A stretch of 64,000 nt of DNA from Betaproteobacteria bacterium UBA5216 (GTDB lineage: Bacteria; Pseudomonadota; Gammaproteobacteria; Burkholderiales; SG8-41). The stretch covers positions 522 to 64,521 of the forward strand of contig DHVE01000012.1 of assembly GCA_002412495.1 (NCBI GenBank), in the 5' to 3' direction. The notes under the pieces are model-generated. The model was not told the origin of the DNA. It was given only the letters and a program-made list of their open reading frames with translations, and did no database searches. Below are positions 37,319 to 47,005 of this stretch, piece by piece. The translations under genes and the position numbers were made by a program. The number at the start of each line of letters is the position of its first letter. Positions within the stretch are counted from its first letter, which is position 1.

Positions 37319-38299
37319 TTGCGCCTTGTCTTCTGTCTTGGTATTTTTTGGCTTGCCTGCATTGGCTACACATATAGCGCGCACGCCCAAACCTGGAAGC
37401 CCACCCGCAACGTAGAACTCGTTGCCCCGTCGTCCGCCGGGGGTGGCTCGGACAATATCGCGCGGCTGGTACAGAAAATTCTGCAGGAACAAAAGCTCGT
37501 TGATGCGCCGGTCAGCGTGATCAACAAGGCGGCATCCGGCGGCGTGGTGGCTTGGAACGGGCTGAACCAGAATCCGATGGACGGCCACCATCTCGCGATC
37601 AGTACCGCCAATCTGTTGACCAATCACATCACCGGCCGCACCCCGCTCCATTACAGCGACGTGACTTCGGTCGTTCAGTTATTCAGCGAGTCAGTGGCCA
37701 TCGCGGTGCGTGCGGATTCGCCAATACGCAGCGGGCGCGATCTCGCCGCGCAACTGAAAACCGATGCCGGCGCGCTCAGCGCGGCCATCGGCACCAGCCT
37801 TGGAAACTCCGGACATATTGCGCTCGCCTTGGTGACCAAGACTGCTGGCGGCGATGCGCGCAAGCTGAAGGCCGTTGTGTTTCAGGCCGCGGCGCAAGGA
37901 CTGACCGCGCTACTCGGCGGGCACGTGGACGTGGTGGCTTCACCGGCGTCAAATCTGGTTGCGCATCACATCGCGGGTCGCGTTCGCATCATCGGCCTCT
38001 CCGCGCCGCAGCGTTTCACTGGCGCATTGGCGCAGGTGCCCACGTGGCGCGAGCAGGGCGTGGATGTCGTGATCGACAATCTGCGTGGCGTGATCGGCCC
38101 GAAGGCCATGACGGCGCCGCAAGTGGCGTATTGGGAATCCGCATTCGCCGGCCTGGTGCGTGCCGCCGAGTGGAAAACCCACCTCGACAAAAATCAGTGG
38201 ACTGACAGTTTTGCAGGCGCCGATGCGAGCCGCAAGGCGCTGGCGGAACAATATGAAGCCATGCGCGCGGGTCTGGCGGCATTGGGCATGGTCAAATAA
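37319..38299 (+). CDS. Bug/TctC-family solute receptor 3 (divergent)
   Basis: 326 residues, starting with TTG at 37319 after a GGAG site; a signal peptide ends SAHAQ (about residue 24). The family core is present (VELVAPSSAGGGSDNIARLV) but more divergent than the other seven, with an expanded middle. It lies 17 nt after the molybdoenzyme gene, suggesting co-transcription and a ligand linked to that enzyme. No membrane subunit nearby. Confidence 0.85.
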   Translation: MRLVFCLGIFWLACIGYTYSAHAQTWKPTRNVELVAPSSAGGGSDNIARLVQKILQEQKLVDAPVSVINKAASGGVVAWNGLNQNPMDGHHLAISTANLLTNHITGRTPLHYSDVTSVVQLFSESVAIAVRADSPIRSGRDLAAQLKTDAGALSAAIGTSLGNSGHIALALVTKTAGGDARKLKAVVFQAAAQGLTALLGGHVDVVASPASNLVAHHIAGRVRIIGLSAPQRFTGALAQVPTWREQGVDVVIDNLRGVIGPKAMTAPQVAYWESAFAGLVRAAEWKTHLDKNQWTDSFAGADASRKALAEQYEAMRAGLAALGMVK

Positions 38300-38303
38300 T
38301 CCA

Positions 38304-38337
38304 CAAAATATCTCTAAAAAAAACAACAGGTTATATA
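38304..38337 (+). repeat. Dispersed AT-rich motif, copy 8
   Basis: Reads CAAAATATCTCTAAAAAAAA then CAACAGGTTATATATG. It is a looser copy with a longer A-run, immediately before the hotdog-protein ATG; the AGG in it may serve as ribosome site. Confidence 0.45.
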
Positions 38338-39161
38338 TGCCCCACCCGGCAAGCGCAGCCCCCTATCAGGTGCGCACGCATAACGCCTCTACACAATCCG
38401 AAAACCGCATGCACAGCGACGACGTGGCGCGCACGTTCGGTTTTAAAGGCGGCCTGGTGCCTGGCGTCACCGTGTTCGCGCATATGACGCAGCCCGTGGT
38501 GGCGCGTTACGATGCGGCGTGGCTCGCGCGCGGCACGGCAGACGTGAGTTTTTCCAAGCCCGCCTACGAAGGCGAGTTGCTCAGCATACACAGCGCAGAC
38601 GCCGCCGACGGCGCGCACACGCTCACTTGCGTGAACGAACAAGGCGTCGAACTCGCGCACATGACCGCCGAGTTGCCCACCGTGCCTGTTGCAACGGATG
38701 TGCGTGGCAACATCCCGCCCGCGCCACCGCTACACGAGCGCCCCACGGTTACTTGGGACTTGATGGCAATCAACCAGCCGTTTCCGGCGCTACACTGGAC
38801 GCCCACGCGCGACGAAAATCTCGACTGGTGCGCCGATGTGCGCGATGAACTGCCGTTGTATCGCCACGGCGACACGCCGTTGCTGCATCCCGGCCTGATC
38901 CTGCGTCAGGCCAATTTTGTGTTGCGCCGGCGCTTCATTATTCCCGCATGGATACACGCCGCCAGCCGCATCACGTTTTTCGAGGCGCTGCGTGCCGGCT
39001 CACCGTATGAAGTACGCGCCATTCCCGAAGAAAAATGGAATCACAAAGGCCATGAATTCGTGCGCCTGTTCGTGGCCGTGCGTCACGAGCAGCGCACCGT
39101 CGCTGAAATTTTTCACACCGCCATATTCCGTCCGCGCATACGCGACACAAAAACCACATGA
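38337..39161 (+). CDS. Hotdog-fold (MaoC-like) protein
   Basis: 274 residues from the ATG at 38337. HSDDVARTFGFKGGLVPGVT recalls MaoC-type hydratase/hotdog domains, and the C-terminal half (about 150-270) could be a second hotdog. The fold is common for acyl-CoA hydratases and thioesterases. I cannot place a catalytic pair with certainty, so the activity is open. Its stop overlaps the next gene's ATG by four bases, so the two are coupled. Confidence 0.65.
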   Translation: MPHPASAAPYQVRTHNASTQSENRMHSDDVARTFGFKGGLVPGVTVFAHMTQPVVARYDAAWLARGTADVSFSKPAYEGELLSIHSADAADGAHTLTCVNEQGVELAHMTAELPTVPVATDVRGNIPPAPPLHERPTVTWDLMAINQPFPALHWTPTRDENLDWCADVRDELPLYRHGDTPLLHPGLILRQANFVLRRRFIIPAWIHAASRITFFEALRAGSPYEVRAIPEEKWNHKGHEFVRLFVAVRHEQRTVAEIFHTAIFRPRIRDTKTT

Positions 39162-40372
39162 CAACCCGACCGCATATCCTGATTGCCGGCGGCGGCATTG
39201 GCGGCCTGACCGCCGCGCTGGCATTGCTCAAACGCGGCTTCGACGTCGATGTTTACGAACAAGCGCCTGAATTGCGTGAAGTCGGCGCTGGCGTGCAGTT
39301 AAGCGCCAACGGTGTTCGCGTGCTACACGAACTCGGCGTGCTTGAGGCCTTCGATGCGCTGGCGTGCAAAGCCGCGGGTAAGGAAATCCGCCTGTGGGAC
39401 AGCGGCCAAACGTGGAAGTTGTTCGATCTGGGCATGGAATCCGTGGCCCGCTACGGTTTTCCGTATTACCTCGTCTATCGTCCGGACCTGCTGGCGGTGC
39501 TGGCTGACGGCGTGCGGCGCGAAAAAGCGGACGCCATACATCTGAATGCACGCTGCACCGGCTTTGAACAATCGACGAACGACGTCACGCTGCGTTACGA
39601 AAGCGTAGGCACGGCCTGCACGGCACACGGAGATATCCTGATCGGCGCCGACGGCATCCATTCGCGCATCCGCGAAGCTTTGTTCGGACACGACCAACCG
39701 GAGTACACCGGCATGATGTCGTGGCGCGGCGTGATCCCGATGGAACAAATGCCGCCGCACATGCGGCGCATGATTGGCACCAACTGGGTCGGCCCCGGCG
39801 GGCACGTGGTGCACTACCCGGTGCATCGTGGCGAATACATGAACTTCAATGGCATCATCGAGCGCGACGGCTGGCAAGTCGAGTCGTGGAGCGCCAGCGG
39901 CACGCACGAAGAATGTCACGCCGCGTTTGCCGGCTGGAACGCCGACATACACCACATGATCGACCACATCGCCACGCCGTTCAAATGGGCGCTGATGAGC
40001 CGCGCGCCGCTTGCAAGCTGGACCAGCGGACGCGTCACGCTGCTGGGCGACGCCTGCCATTCGATGCTGCCGATGCTCGCGCAGGGCGCGGTGATGGCGC
40101 TTGAAGACGGCTACATCATCGGGCGCGCGCTGGCCGCCACGCGCGACGACCTCGATTTGGTGCCAGGACTCGTGCGCTACGAACACGCGCGCAAGGAACG
40201 GGCCAACAAGGTAGTGCTGGGCTCCGCGGAAAACGGCCGGCGCTTCCAAAGCCGCACGCTGGCCGATGCCGCCGCCGCGCAGGCTTATGTGGACCGCGAA
40301 TGGACGCCTGACAAAGTGCGACAACGCTACGAATGGCTGTTTACATACGACGTCACCCGCGTGCCGGTGTAA
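39158..40372 (+). CDS. FAD-dependent aromatic monooxygenase, salicylate/3-hydroxybenzoate hydroxylase-like
   Basis: 404 residues. FAD-binding GGGIGGLT (11-18), IGADGIHSRIRE near 165 and GDACHSMLPMLAQGA near 295 define the class A flavoprotein family. QLSANGVRVLHELGV resembles salicylate 1-monooxygenase and 3-hydroxybenzoate 6-monooxygenase. It is coupled by a 4-base overlap to the hotdog gene. It ends opposite the response regulator gene. Substrate unknown, probably a hydroxybenzoate-like acid. Confidence 0.9.
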   Translation: MTTRPHILIAGGGIGGLTAALALLKRGFDVDVYEQAPELREVGAGVQLSANGVRVLHELGVLEAFDALACKAAGKEIRLWDSGQTWKLFDLGMESVARYGFPYYLVYRPDLLAVLADGVRREKADAIHLNARCTGFEQSTNDVTLRYESVGTACTAHGDILIGADGIHSRIREALFGHDQPEYTGMMSWRGVIPMEQMPPHMRRMIGTNWVGPGGHVVHYPVHRGEYMNFNGIIERDGWQVESWSASGTHEECHAAFAGWNADIHHMIDHIATPFKWALMSRAPLASWTSGRVTLLGDACHSMLPMLAQGAVMALEDGYIIGRALAATRDDLDLVPGLVRYEHARKERANKVVLGSAENGRRFQSRTLADAAAAQAYVDREWTPDKVRQRYEWLFTYDVTRVPV

Positions 40373-40383
40373 TCCCCGGGGTA

Positions 40384-41046
40384 TCAGTCCTTGCCAGCCA
40401 GCACGCCGTGACGCTGCGCCAACTGCACCAGTTGCGCCGAGGTCTCGATGCCGAGCTTCTGGCGTATCGCCGATTGATGATTCGCCACGGTTTTGTAACT
40501 CAGTTGCAATTTCTCCGCGATAACCGCCACCGGGTCGCCCGCGGCCAGCAGCCGCATCACTTCAAACTCGCGATTCGACAGCACGCTCAAGCTGGAACCG
40601 CCCGCGCCCACCGATTGCAGGGCAAGCGCCTGCGCCATGTCGTGACTGATATAACGCGTGCCGCGCGCGACTGCGCGCACCGCGTCCACCAGCACCTCCG
40701 GCGCGCTGGCCTTGGTGACATAGCCCAACGCGCCCGCCTGAAACGCGCGTGACGCGAAGATTGGCTCTTCGTGCATGCTGAACATCAACACTTTCGCTTG
40801 CGCATCGCGTGCGAGTATGCGGCGCATGGCCTCGATACCGCTGGCCCCAGGCAGCGAAATATCCATCACCACCACGTCGGGATTGAGCCGCTGAAATTCG
40901 CCATAGGCATCGCTAGCATTTGCCGCCTCGCCGATCACCACAATGCCGCTGCTGCGTTCCAGTAGCCGGCGATACCCCTCGCGCACCACCGAGTGGTCAT
41001 CAACCAAAAACACGGTTATGCCGCGCTCCACGGCCTCCGCGCTCAT
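40384..41046 (-). CDS. NarL/FixJ-type LuxR response regulator
   Basis: 220 residues from MSAEAVER at 41046. Receiver domain with D16-D17, phospho-acceptor D62 (VVMDISLP) and the LuxR-type helix-turn-helix at about 150-210 (LSNREFEVMRLLAAGDPVAV, LSYKTVANHQSAIRQKLG). It overlaps the histidine kinase stop by four bases. It probably controls nearby genes in response to an unknown signal; the TonB receptor lies across the divergent promoter. Confidence 0.93.
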   Translation of the reverse strand: MSAEAVERGITVFLVDDHSVVREGYRRLLERSSGIVVIGEAANASDAYGEFQRLNPDVVVMDISLPGASGIEAMRRILARDAQAKVLMFSMHEEPIFASRAFQAGALGYVTKASAPEVLVDAVRAVARGTRYISHDMAQALALQSVGAGGSSLSVLSNREFEVMRLLAAGDPVAVIAEKLQLSYKTVANHQSAIRQKLGIETSAQLVQLAQRHGVLAGKD

Positions 41047-41984
41047 GGCGCGCCCTCCACCGGAATCCGTGCGCTGACGCGAAATCCGTGTCCGGCCGTG
41101 GAGGCAATGTCCACCGTACCGCCCAGAGACTCCACGCGTTCGCGCATTCCCACGAGCCCCAGGCCTGACACCGTGTGCCACTGCGCCGCACCGTCGCCAT
41201 CGTCGAACACCGAAAGACGAACTCCCTCTGCGCCACGCTCCAGCGCGATGGTCACGTTCGCGGCTTGCGCGTGCCGTGCCACGTTATTCAGACACTCCTG
41301 CACCATGCGGTAGAGCGTGATGTTGATCTGCTCGCCCAGATTTTCGGCATCCGGACTGAAGGCGAGTGTGATCTGTGTGTTCGCATGGCGCGCGCGCCAG
41401 TTTTGCACCAGATGCTCCAGCGCCGCCGATAAACCCAGCTCATCCAGCCCCACCGGCCGCAGACGCCGCAGCATGTCGCGAATAATGCCCTGCACATGGT
41501 CCGCCACCTCGATGATGGCGCAAGCTGCGCGGTGACTGTCCGTCGCGGCAGCGCCGCTCCCGTTGCGGATCGACACGGCATCAATCTTGATGGCGTTCAA
41601 ATGCTGACCCAGTTCGTCGTGCAGTTCCCGCGCGAGTTGTTTGCGTTCGTCTTCCTGCACATGTATATGCGATAGCGACAGGCGTCGATTCTCGGCGAGC
41701 GCGTCGGCCAGACGTTGTTCCGCCGCCACGCGCAACCGCAGTTGCGCGCGCGTTTCACCAACGCGCCGCCATGCATACCAGGCCAGCGCCAGCGCCAGGA
41801 ACAGCAGCACGCCTGGCAGCTCATCGAGCTGGTATCGTTCCCATGGTTGCGTCCATGCCGCCACGCGCTCCTGCAATTCCAGCGCCGCGCTGAGCGCCCA
41901 AAACGCCGCCGTACCACCCAGCACCAGCCATAAATCGAGACGCGATGCCCTCGGCGAGTCAAGATCGTGTGTCAGCGAATCCAT
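41043..41984 (-). CDS. Sensor histidine kinase, NarX/DegS-like (HisKA_3)
   Basis: 313 residues from MDSLTHDL at 41984. Two hydrophobic segments (about 17-33 and 57-73) anchor it, then a HisKA_3 motif EDERKQLARELHDELGQHLN with the phosphorylated His122, and an HATPase_c domain (DDGDGA, GLGLVGMRERV). No sensor domain beyond the membrane segments is obvious. It pairs with the downstream regulator. Confidence 0.92.
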   Translation of the reverse strand: MDSLTHDLDSPRASRLDLWLVLGGTAAFWALSAALELQERVAAWTQPWERYQLDELPGVLLFLALALAWYAWRRVGETRAQLRLRVAAEQRLADALAENRRLSLSHIHVQEDERKQLARELHDELGQHLNAIKIDAVSIRNGSGAAATDSHRAACAIIEVADHVQGIIRDMLRRLRPVGLDELGLSAALEHLVQNWRARHANTQITLAFSPDAENLGEQINITLYRMVQECLNNVARHAQAANVTIALERGAEGVRLSVFDDGDGAAQWHTVSGLGLVGMRERVESLGGTVDIASTAGHGFRVSARIPVEGAP

Positions 41985-42106
41985 GGATCTCCTTCTAGCT
42001 TGCGCACAGTCAGGAAAAATTCCCGGCCGTACGCAGGAAACAATCGATATTCGATTGCCGCACGCAAGCGCAAGCGATTCTAAAATAAGGTAAAACAAAG
42101 GTGTCA

Positions 42107-42122
42107 CGGCACGCGCGTGCCG
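42107..42122. promoter_or_regulatory. 16-nt palindrome between kinase and TonB receptor genes
   Basis: CGGCACGCGCGTGCCG is perfectly symmetric in the 183-base divergent intergenic space, 46 nt before the TonB receptor ATG. Its position fits an operator for the adjacent LuxR-type regulator or for another factor. Confidence 0.4.
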
Positions 42123-42167
42123 ACGCCATTCCCATAGTAGCGTAGCGGCGTTTTTCCGGAATTTCCC

Positions 42168-44708
42168 ATGTTACACAAGAAAGTCCGCCCCCCGCGGCAC
42201 GCGGCGGGCACTTGTATTGCCTTGCTCGCGATGCTCACATTCGCGGCCCGGGCTGCCGAGCTCACCCCCGGCGCCACCGTGCTGCCCAAGGTGGAAGTCA
42301 TCGGCACCACCCCCCTGCCGGGTATCGGCATTGCGCGCGATCAAATGCCGAGTCCGGTCCAATCAGCGACTGAAGCTGATTTGCGCCGCGGCAATTCCCT
42401 TGATCTGGCGGATTTTCTCAATCGCAACCTCGGCAGCGTTCACATCAATGACATTCAGGGCAATGCTTTTCAGCCCGATGTAAATTATCGCGGCTTTACC
42501 GCCTCGCCGTTGCTTGGCACGCCGCAGGGGCTGTCGGTCTATCTCGATGGTGTGCGGCTAAACCAGCCGTTCGGCGACGTGGTGAGCTGGGATCTGATTC
42601 CAAAATCCGCTATCGCATCGATCAACCTGATGCCGGGATCGAATCCCTTGTTCGGTCTCAACACGCTGGGCGGCGCGCTGTCGATACAAACCAAGGATGG
42701 CCGCAACCATCCCGGCGCGTCGCTGCAAGCCACGGTCGGCATGCATGCGCGCCGCGCCGCCGAGTTTGAATACGGCGGCAACAACCCAACGTTCGACTGG
42801 TTCGTCACTGGCAATGTCTTCAAGGAACACGGCTGGCGAGACGAGTCCCCCTCGCGCATCGGGCAACTATTCAGCAAGTTCGGCTGGCGTAACGCGGCAA
42901 CCGATCTCAAACTGACGCTGGCGCACGCCGATAACCGGCTGCAAGGCAGCGGCTTGCAGGAACAGCGCCTGCTCGCGCTGGATTACAAAAGCCTCTACAC
43001 CAAACCGGACATCACCCACAACAAATCCACGCTGCTGAGTTTGGCGCTCAGCCACGGTATTAACGACAATGTGGTGTTTTCCGGCAACGCGTACTACCGC
43101 AAGATACACACTAATACACTGAATGCGGACATCAATGAAGGTTCCCTCGATCAATCCGTCTATCAACCCAACGCCGCCGAACGCGCCGCGCTGACGGCGG
43201 CGGGCTACAGCGGCTTTCCGCTGGCTGGTGAAAATGCCTCGAATACGCGCTTCCCGTTCTGGCGCTGCATCGCCAACGTGCTGCTGAAGGACGAACCCGG
43301 CGAAAAATGCAACGGCCTCATCAACCGCACCCGCACCACGCAGGACAACTACGGCTTGTCCGGACAACTCTCCGCGCTCGGCACGCTGGCGGGGCAGAAA
43401 AACCAGTTCACCGGCGGCGCGGCACTTGATGCAAGCCGCGTGGGGTTTAGGCAATCCACCCAGATCGGTTATGTGAATCCCGATCGCAGCATCACCGGCC
43501 TGAATGCTTTCGCCGATGGTGTCACCGGCGGCGTAGTAGATGGCGCGCCATTCGATAATCGTGTCGATCTGAATGGCCGCACGCACACCTGGAGTCTGTA
43601 CGCCACCAACACACTGTCCATTCGGGACGTGTGGCACCTCACGGCTTCCGGGCGCTACAACCGCACCGTCGTCAAAAATAGCGACCACATTACACCGGGC
43701 GGTGGCCCCGGATCGCTCGACGGCAACCACACATTCAGCCGTTTCAACCCGGCCGCTGGCGTGAGTTTCACGCCGGGCAATGCGCTCAAGACGTATCTCG
43801 GCTACAGCGAAGGCAGCCGGGCGCCGAGTGCGGTCGAACTCGGCTGCGCCGACCCGAACAACCCGTGCCGCCTTCCCAATTCGATGGCCGGTGATCCGCC
43901 GCTAAAACAAGTGGTTACCAAGACCTGGGAACTCGGTTTCCATGGCGCGCTCGCCCATGGCATTCGCTGGAACGCCGGCGTGTTTCGAGCTGACAATCAC
44001 GACGACATCCTGTTCGTCGCCGCGCCGGCCAACACCCAGTTCGGCTACTTCAAGAATGTCGCCAAGACGCGGCGCGAAGGACTAGAAGCCGGTATCAGCC
44101 AAAAAACCGGCGCACTGAATATTGGTGTGAACTACACGTGGCTGGACGCCACCTACCAGTCACGTGAAACCATCAACGGCACGGGCAACAGCAGCAACGA
44201 CACGGCATTGACAGGCGCCAAGGGGCTGGATGGCAATATTCAAATCCAACCCGGCAATCGTATCCCGCTGATTCCGCGACACATGTTTAAAGCCCATGCC
44301 GATTATCAATTCACCGGCGCGTTATCCGCGGGCCTGAACCTGATCGCCGTGGGCAGCTCGTATGCGCGCGGCAACGAGAACAATCTGCACACCCCTGACG
44401 GCGCCACCTATCTGGGTTCGGGAAAATCCGGCGGCTACGCCGTGATCAACTTCAATACACAGGTTCAGGTGGACAAACAATTGAAATTGTTCGGGCAGAT
44501 CAACAACCTGCTGAACCGCCGCTATAACACCGCAGCGCAACTCGGCCCCACCGGATTTACCGCCAGCGGGAGTTTTATCGCACGGCCCCTGCCGGCGATC
44601 TCGGGCGACTTCCCGGTAGTGCAATCCACGTTTTACGCCCCCGGCGCGCCGCGCATGGTATGGGTGGGCGTGCGCTATCTCTTTGATGCGCCGAAGGCCG
44701 CGAACTGA
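42168..44708 (+). CDS. TonB-dependent outer-membrane receptor
   Basis: 846 residues with a signal peptide (ends ARAAE, about residue 30). The plug domain is shown by VHINDIQGNAFQPDVNYRGF and GLSVYLDGVRLNQPFGDVV-type motifs; the rest is a 22-strand barrel ending MVWVGVRYLF. Such receptors import siderophores, vitamins or sugars using TonB energy. No siderophore gene lies near; the substrate is open. It is divergent from the NarXL-like pair. Confidence 0.92.
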   Translation: MLHKKVRPPRHAAGTCIALLAMLTFAARAAELTPGATVLPKVEVIGTTPLPGIGIARDQMPSPVQSATEADLRRGNSLDLADFLNRNLGSVHINDIQGNAFQPDVNYRGFTASPLLGTPQGLSVYLDGVRLNQPFGDVVSWDLIPKSAIASINLMPGSNPLFGLNTLGGALSIQTKDGRNHPGASLQATVGMHARRAAEFEYGGNNPTFDWFVTGNVFKEHGWRDESPSRIGQLFSKFGWRNAATDLKLTLAHADNRLQGSGLQEQRLLALDYKSLYTKPDITHNKSTLLSLALSHGINDNVVFSGNAYYRKIHTNTLNADINEGSLDQSVYQPNAAERAALTAAGYSGFPLAGENASNTRFPFWRCIANVLLKDEPGEKCNGLINRTRTTQDNYGLSGQLSALGTLAGQKNQFTGGAALDASRVGFRQSTQIGYVNPDRSITGLNAFADGVTGGVVDGAPFDNRVDLNGRTHTWSLYATNTLSIRDVWHLTASGRYNRTVVKNSDHITPGGGPGSLDGNHTFSRFNPAAGVSFTPGNALKTYLGYSEGSRAPSAVELGCADPNNPCRLPNSMAGDPPLKQVVTKTWELGFHGALAHGIRWNAGVFRADNHDDILFVAAPANTQFGYFKNVAKTRREGLEAGISQKTGALNIGVNYTWLDATYQSRETINGTGNSSNDTALTGAKGLDGNIQIQPGNRIPLIPRHMFKAHADYQFTGALSAGLNLIAVGSSYARGNENNLHTPDGATYLGSGKSGGYAVINFNTQVQVDKQLKLFGQINNLLNRRYNTAAQLGPTGFTASGSFIARPLPAISGDFPVVQSTFYAPGAPRMVWVGVRYLFDAPKAAN

Positions 44709-44724
44709 CGGCGAGTGTATTCCA

Positions 44725-45243
44725 TTACGCCTGAACCAGAGTCGTCACGCGCCGCCGGCCGCGCTCGCGCAGCGAACACTCCCGCAGGGTGTCGGCCAGC
44801 TTCTCCAGATCAGGAACACCGTATAGCATCACGGTTGCGAAGCTCGCGTCCGACGAGCGCAAATGCAGCACGCAATGCCCCATCAACCGCATACCCAGCG
44901 GCTTGTGCAGATCAAAGTGGTCGATGCGGAACAGCTCGATGCTGTCTTTCAATTTCGACAGAATGCCCCGCTCGATACGCACGCGCTGCGAGGTGATCTC
45001 GTAATTCGTGGCGATGCTTTTGAACCAATAGTACGCGAGCGCGATACCAAGCGTCAGCACCACGATACCCCATTGCCATGCGCTGTAAATGATCACCGGG
45101 TGACCGGCGAACAACGTTTTTTCGACCTCGGCTTCGCGGGTCGCGGCGAACGCCACCAAGTCGGTGTTACAGAAGCGGCATTTGATGGCCACGGCCTTGA
45201 TGGTCTCGCCGCAAACCGGGCAGACTTTGGTGTCATCGCTCAT
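44725..45243 (-). CDS. Zinc-ribbon plus bacterial PH-domain membrane protein
   Basis: 172 residues. CPVCGETIKAVAIKCRFC (residues 8-25) is a zinc ribbon. A hydrophobic stretch (55-72) anchors it, and the bPH2/DUF304-like domain follows (YEITSQRVRIERGILSKLKD). Function unknown, possibly membrane lipid or protein binding. It faces the TonB receptor gene tail to tail. Confidence 0.82.
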   Translation of the reverse strand: MSDDTKVCPVCGETIKAVAIKCRFCNTDLVAFAATREAEVEKTLFAGHPVIIYSAWQWGIVVLTLGIALAYYWFKSIATNYEITSQRVRIERGILSKLKDSIELFRIDHFDLHKPLGMRLMGHCVLHLRSSDASFATVMLYGVPDLEKLADTLRECSLRERGRRRVTTLVQA

Positions 45244-45436
45244 GAGTCGGATTCATTCCTGTCAGAAAATTATCACCCCGCGCCCAGTCAAGGGCGGCCG
45301 CTTGCTCATTCCAGTATTCGAGGTTCGCGCTTGCCTGTCAACCATCCACGGACATCGGTGGGCATGGCCGCCTTTTTGCGGGTGTATGATCCCGCCACGA
45401 TCCACGCGTTATACGTATCACGCACAACGCCCACGC

Positions 45437-46459
45437 ATGCCCAAGTCCCGAAAGACCGTGATCCCGCGATCCTTGCTGCGCGACTGCCTGTTCGCAACAC
45501 TCGCTACGGCTTTCGCGGCGCAGCAGGCAAACGGGCAAACCGCGCCGGGTCCGGCACAACCCTACCCCAGCCGTCCCATCCGCATTATCGTCCCGTTCAC
45601 GCCGGGCGGCGGTTCGGACATGCTGGGCCGGCTGGCCGCGCAAAAACTCACGGAAGAACTCAAACAACAAACCGTGATTGAAAATCGCGCCGGCGCGGGT
45701 GGACGCATCGGCGCGGACGCCGTGGCCAAGTCGCCACCGGACGGCTACACGCTGCTGCTTACGGGCAGCGGCGCCATTATCATGGCGCCCGCGCTCTACC
45801 GCGCCGTGCCGTACGACGTGGCACGCGACTTCGCGCCCATCACGCTGGTGGCGTCGAGCGCGCACGTGCTGGTGACGCACCCCAATGTGCCAGTGAAATC
45901 GGTCAAGGATTTGATCGCATTGAGCCGTGCACGGCCGGGGCAATTGAATTACGCGTCGGCCGGCACCGGCGCGCCGGGACATCTCGCGGGTGAATTGTTT
46001 GGCTCGATGGCGAAGTCTCGCCTCTCGCATGTGGCTTACCGGGGCACCGCGCCCGGCGTGCTTTCGGTGGTGATGGGCGAAACCGATCTGATGTTCAGCA
46101 ACATGCTATCGGTGATGAGCGCGCTGCAATCGTCGCGGCTGCGCGCCATTGCCATCACCAGTCTTCAGCGTTGGGCGTCGTATCCGCAGTTGCCGACCTT
46201 TAACGAATCCGGCCTGCCGGGCTTTGAGGTCGTCACCCACTATGGTGTTCTCGCGCCGTCGGGCACGCCGTCCGGCATTATCACGCGGCTGAATCTCGCG
46301 CTGGTCAAGGGCTGGCAATCGGGTGACACGCACAAGCGCCTGGAAGCGGACGGCTCCGAACCGGTCACCAGCACGCCGCAGACATTTGCCACGTTGATAC
46401 GCAGCGAAACCGAAAAGTGGACGCGCATCATCAAGGATGCAGGCATCACGCCGCAGTAA
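45437..46459 (+). CDS. Bug/TctC-family solute receptor 4
   Basis: 340 residues from the ATG at 45437; the frame is open further upstream but that part overlaps the PH-domain gene on the other strand. Signal peptide ends near ANGQ (about 32). YPSRPIRIIVPFTPGGGSDM and ENRAGAGGRIGADAVAKSPP define the Bug pocket. It is followed by a PIN-domain gene with little gap. Confidence 0.92.
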   Translation: MPKSRKTVIPRSLLRDCLFATLATAFAAQQANGQTAPGPAQPYPSRPIRIIVPFTPGGGSDMLGRLAAQKLTEELKQQTVIENRAGAGGRIGADAVAKSPPDGYTLLLTGSGAIIMAPALYRAVPYDVARDFAPITLVASSAHVLVTHPNVPVKSVKDLIALSRARPGQLNYASAGTGAPGHLAGELFGSMAKSRLSHVAYRGTAPGVLSVVMGETDLMFSNMLSVMSALQSSRLRAIAITSLQRWASYPQLPTFNESGLPGFEVVTHYGVLAPSGTPSGIITRLNLALVKGWQSGDTHKRLEADGSEPVTSTPQTFATLIRSETEKWTRIIKDAGITPQ

Positions 46460-46473
46460 CACGGGCGCCAACA

Positions 46474-46938
46474 GTGATCCGCCCCGCAAGCAATCCCCTG
46501 CGCCTGGTGCTCGACACCAACGTCTGGCTCGACTGGCTGGTGTTTGCCGACGCGGGCATTGCGCCCATACGGGATGCCGTGGCGCGCGGCCGCGCCATCG
46601 TGTGGATCTCCGCCGCGTGCGAAACCGAACTGATACGCGTTCTGGGATACCCGTTGTCCGGGCGGGCGCTGGATGCCAATGCACAAGCCGTCGCGCTGGC
46701 GCAATGCCGCGCCATCGTACGCGACGTACAAGATGGCTTTGCCCCCCACGTCATCACCACTTTGCCACGCTGTGCCGACCCCGACGATCAGATGTTTCTG
46801 GAACTGGCACGCGACTGCGGCGCAGACGCGCTCATCACCAAAGACCGCGATCTGCTCTCGCTGGCAACACGTAATGTGACGCCATTGCCGTTTCGCATAT
46901 GCACGCCACGCGAGTTCGCATCCGCTTTCATGAGTTAA
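46474..46938 (+). CDS. PIN-domain ribonuclease, VapC-like/COG1569 type
   Basis: 154 residues with a GTG start at 46474; an ATG at 46417 would overlap the preceding gene and adds no family similarity. All PIN acidic residues are visible: LVLDTNVWLDW, CETELIR, DPDDQMFLELA and KDRDLL. This suggests Mg-dependent RNA cleavage. No antitoxin gene is seen on either side, so it is a solitary PIN protein or one whose partner is elsewhere. Confidence 0.85.
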   Translation: MIRPASNPLRLVLDTNVWLDWLVFADAGIAPIRDAVARGRAIVWISAACETELIRVLGYPLSGRALDANAQAVALAQCRAIVRDVQDGFAPHVITTLPRCADPDDQMFLELARDCGADALITKDRDLLSLATRNVTPLPFRICTPREFASAFMS

Positions 46939-46967
46939 ACTCGTTGCAGGCATTGCGATATGAATAA

Positions 46968-46996
46968 CAAAATAATTATTTAAAACAATTGCTTAC
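46968..46996 (+). repeat. Dispersed AT-rich motif, copy 9
   Basis: Reads CAAAATAATTATTTAAAACA then ATTGCTTAC, ending 9 nt before the ATG of the substrate-binding protein. Confidence 0.6.
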
Positions 46997-47005
46997 AAAA
47001 TACTC

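Noticed and set aside
39323..40324. 333-codon open frame on the minus strand
   Set aside because: Antisense to the FAD monooxygenase; no start signal or family motif.
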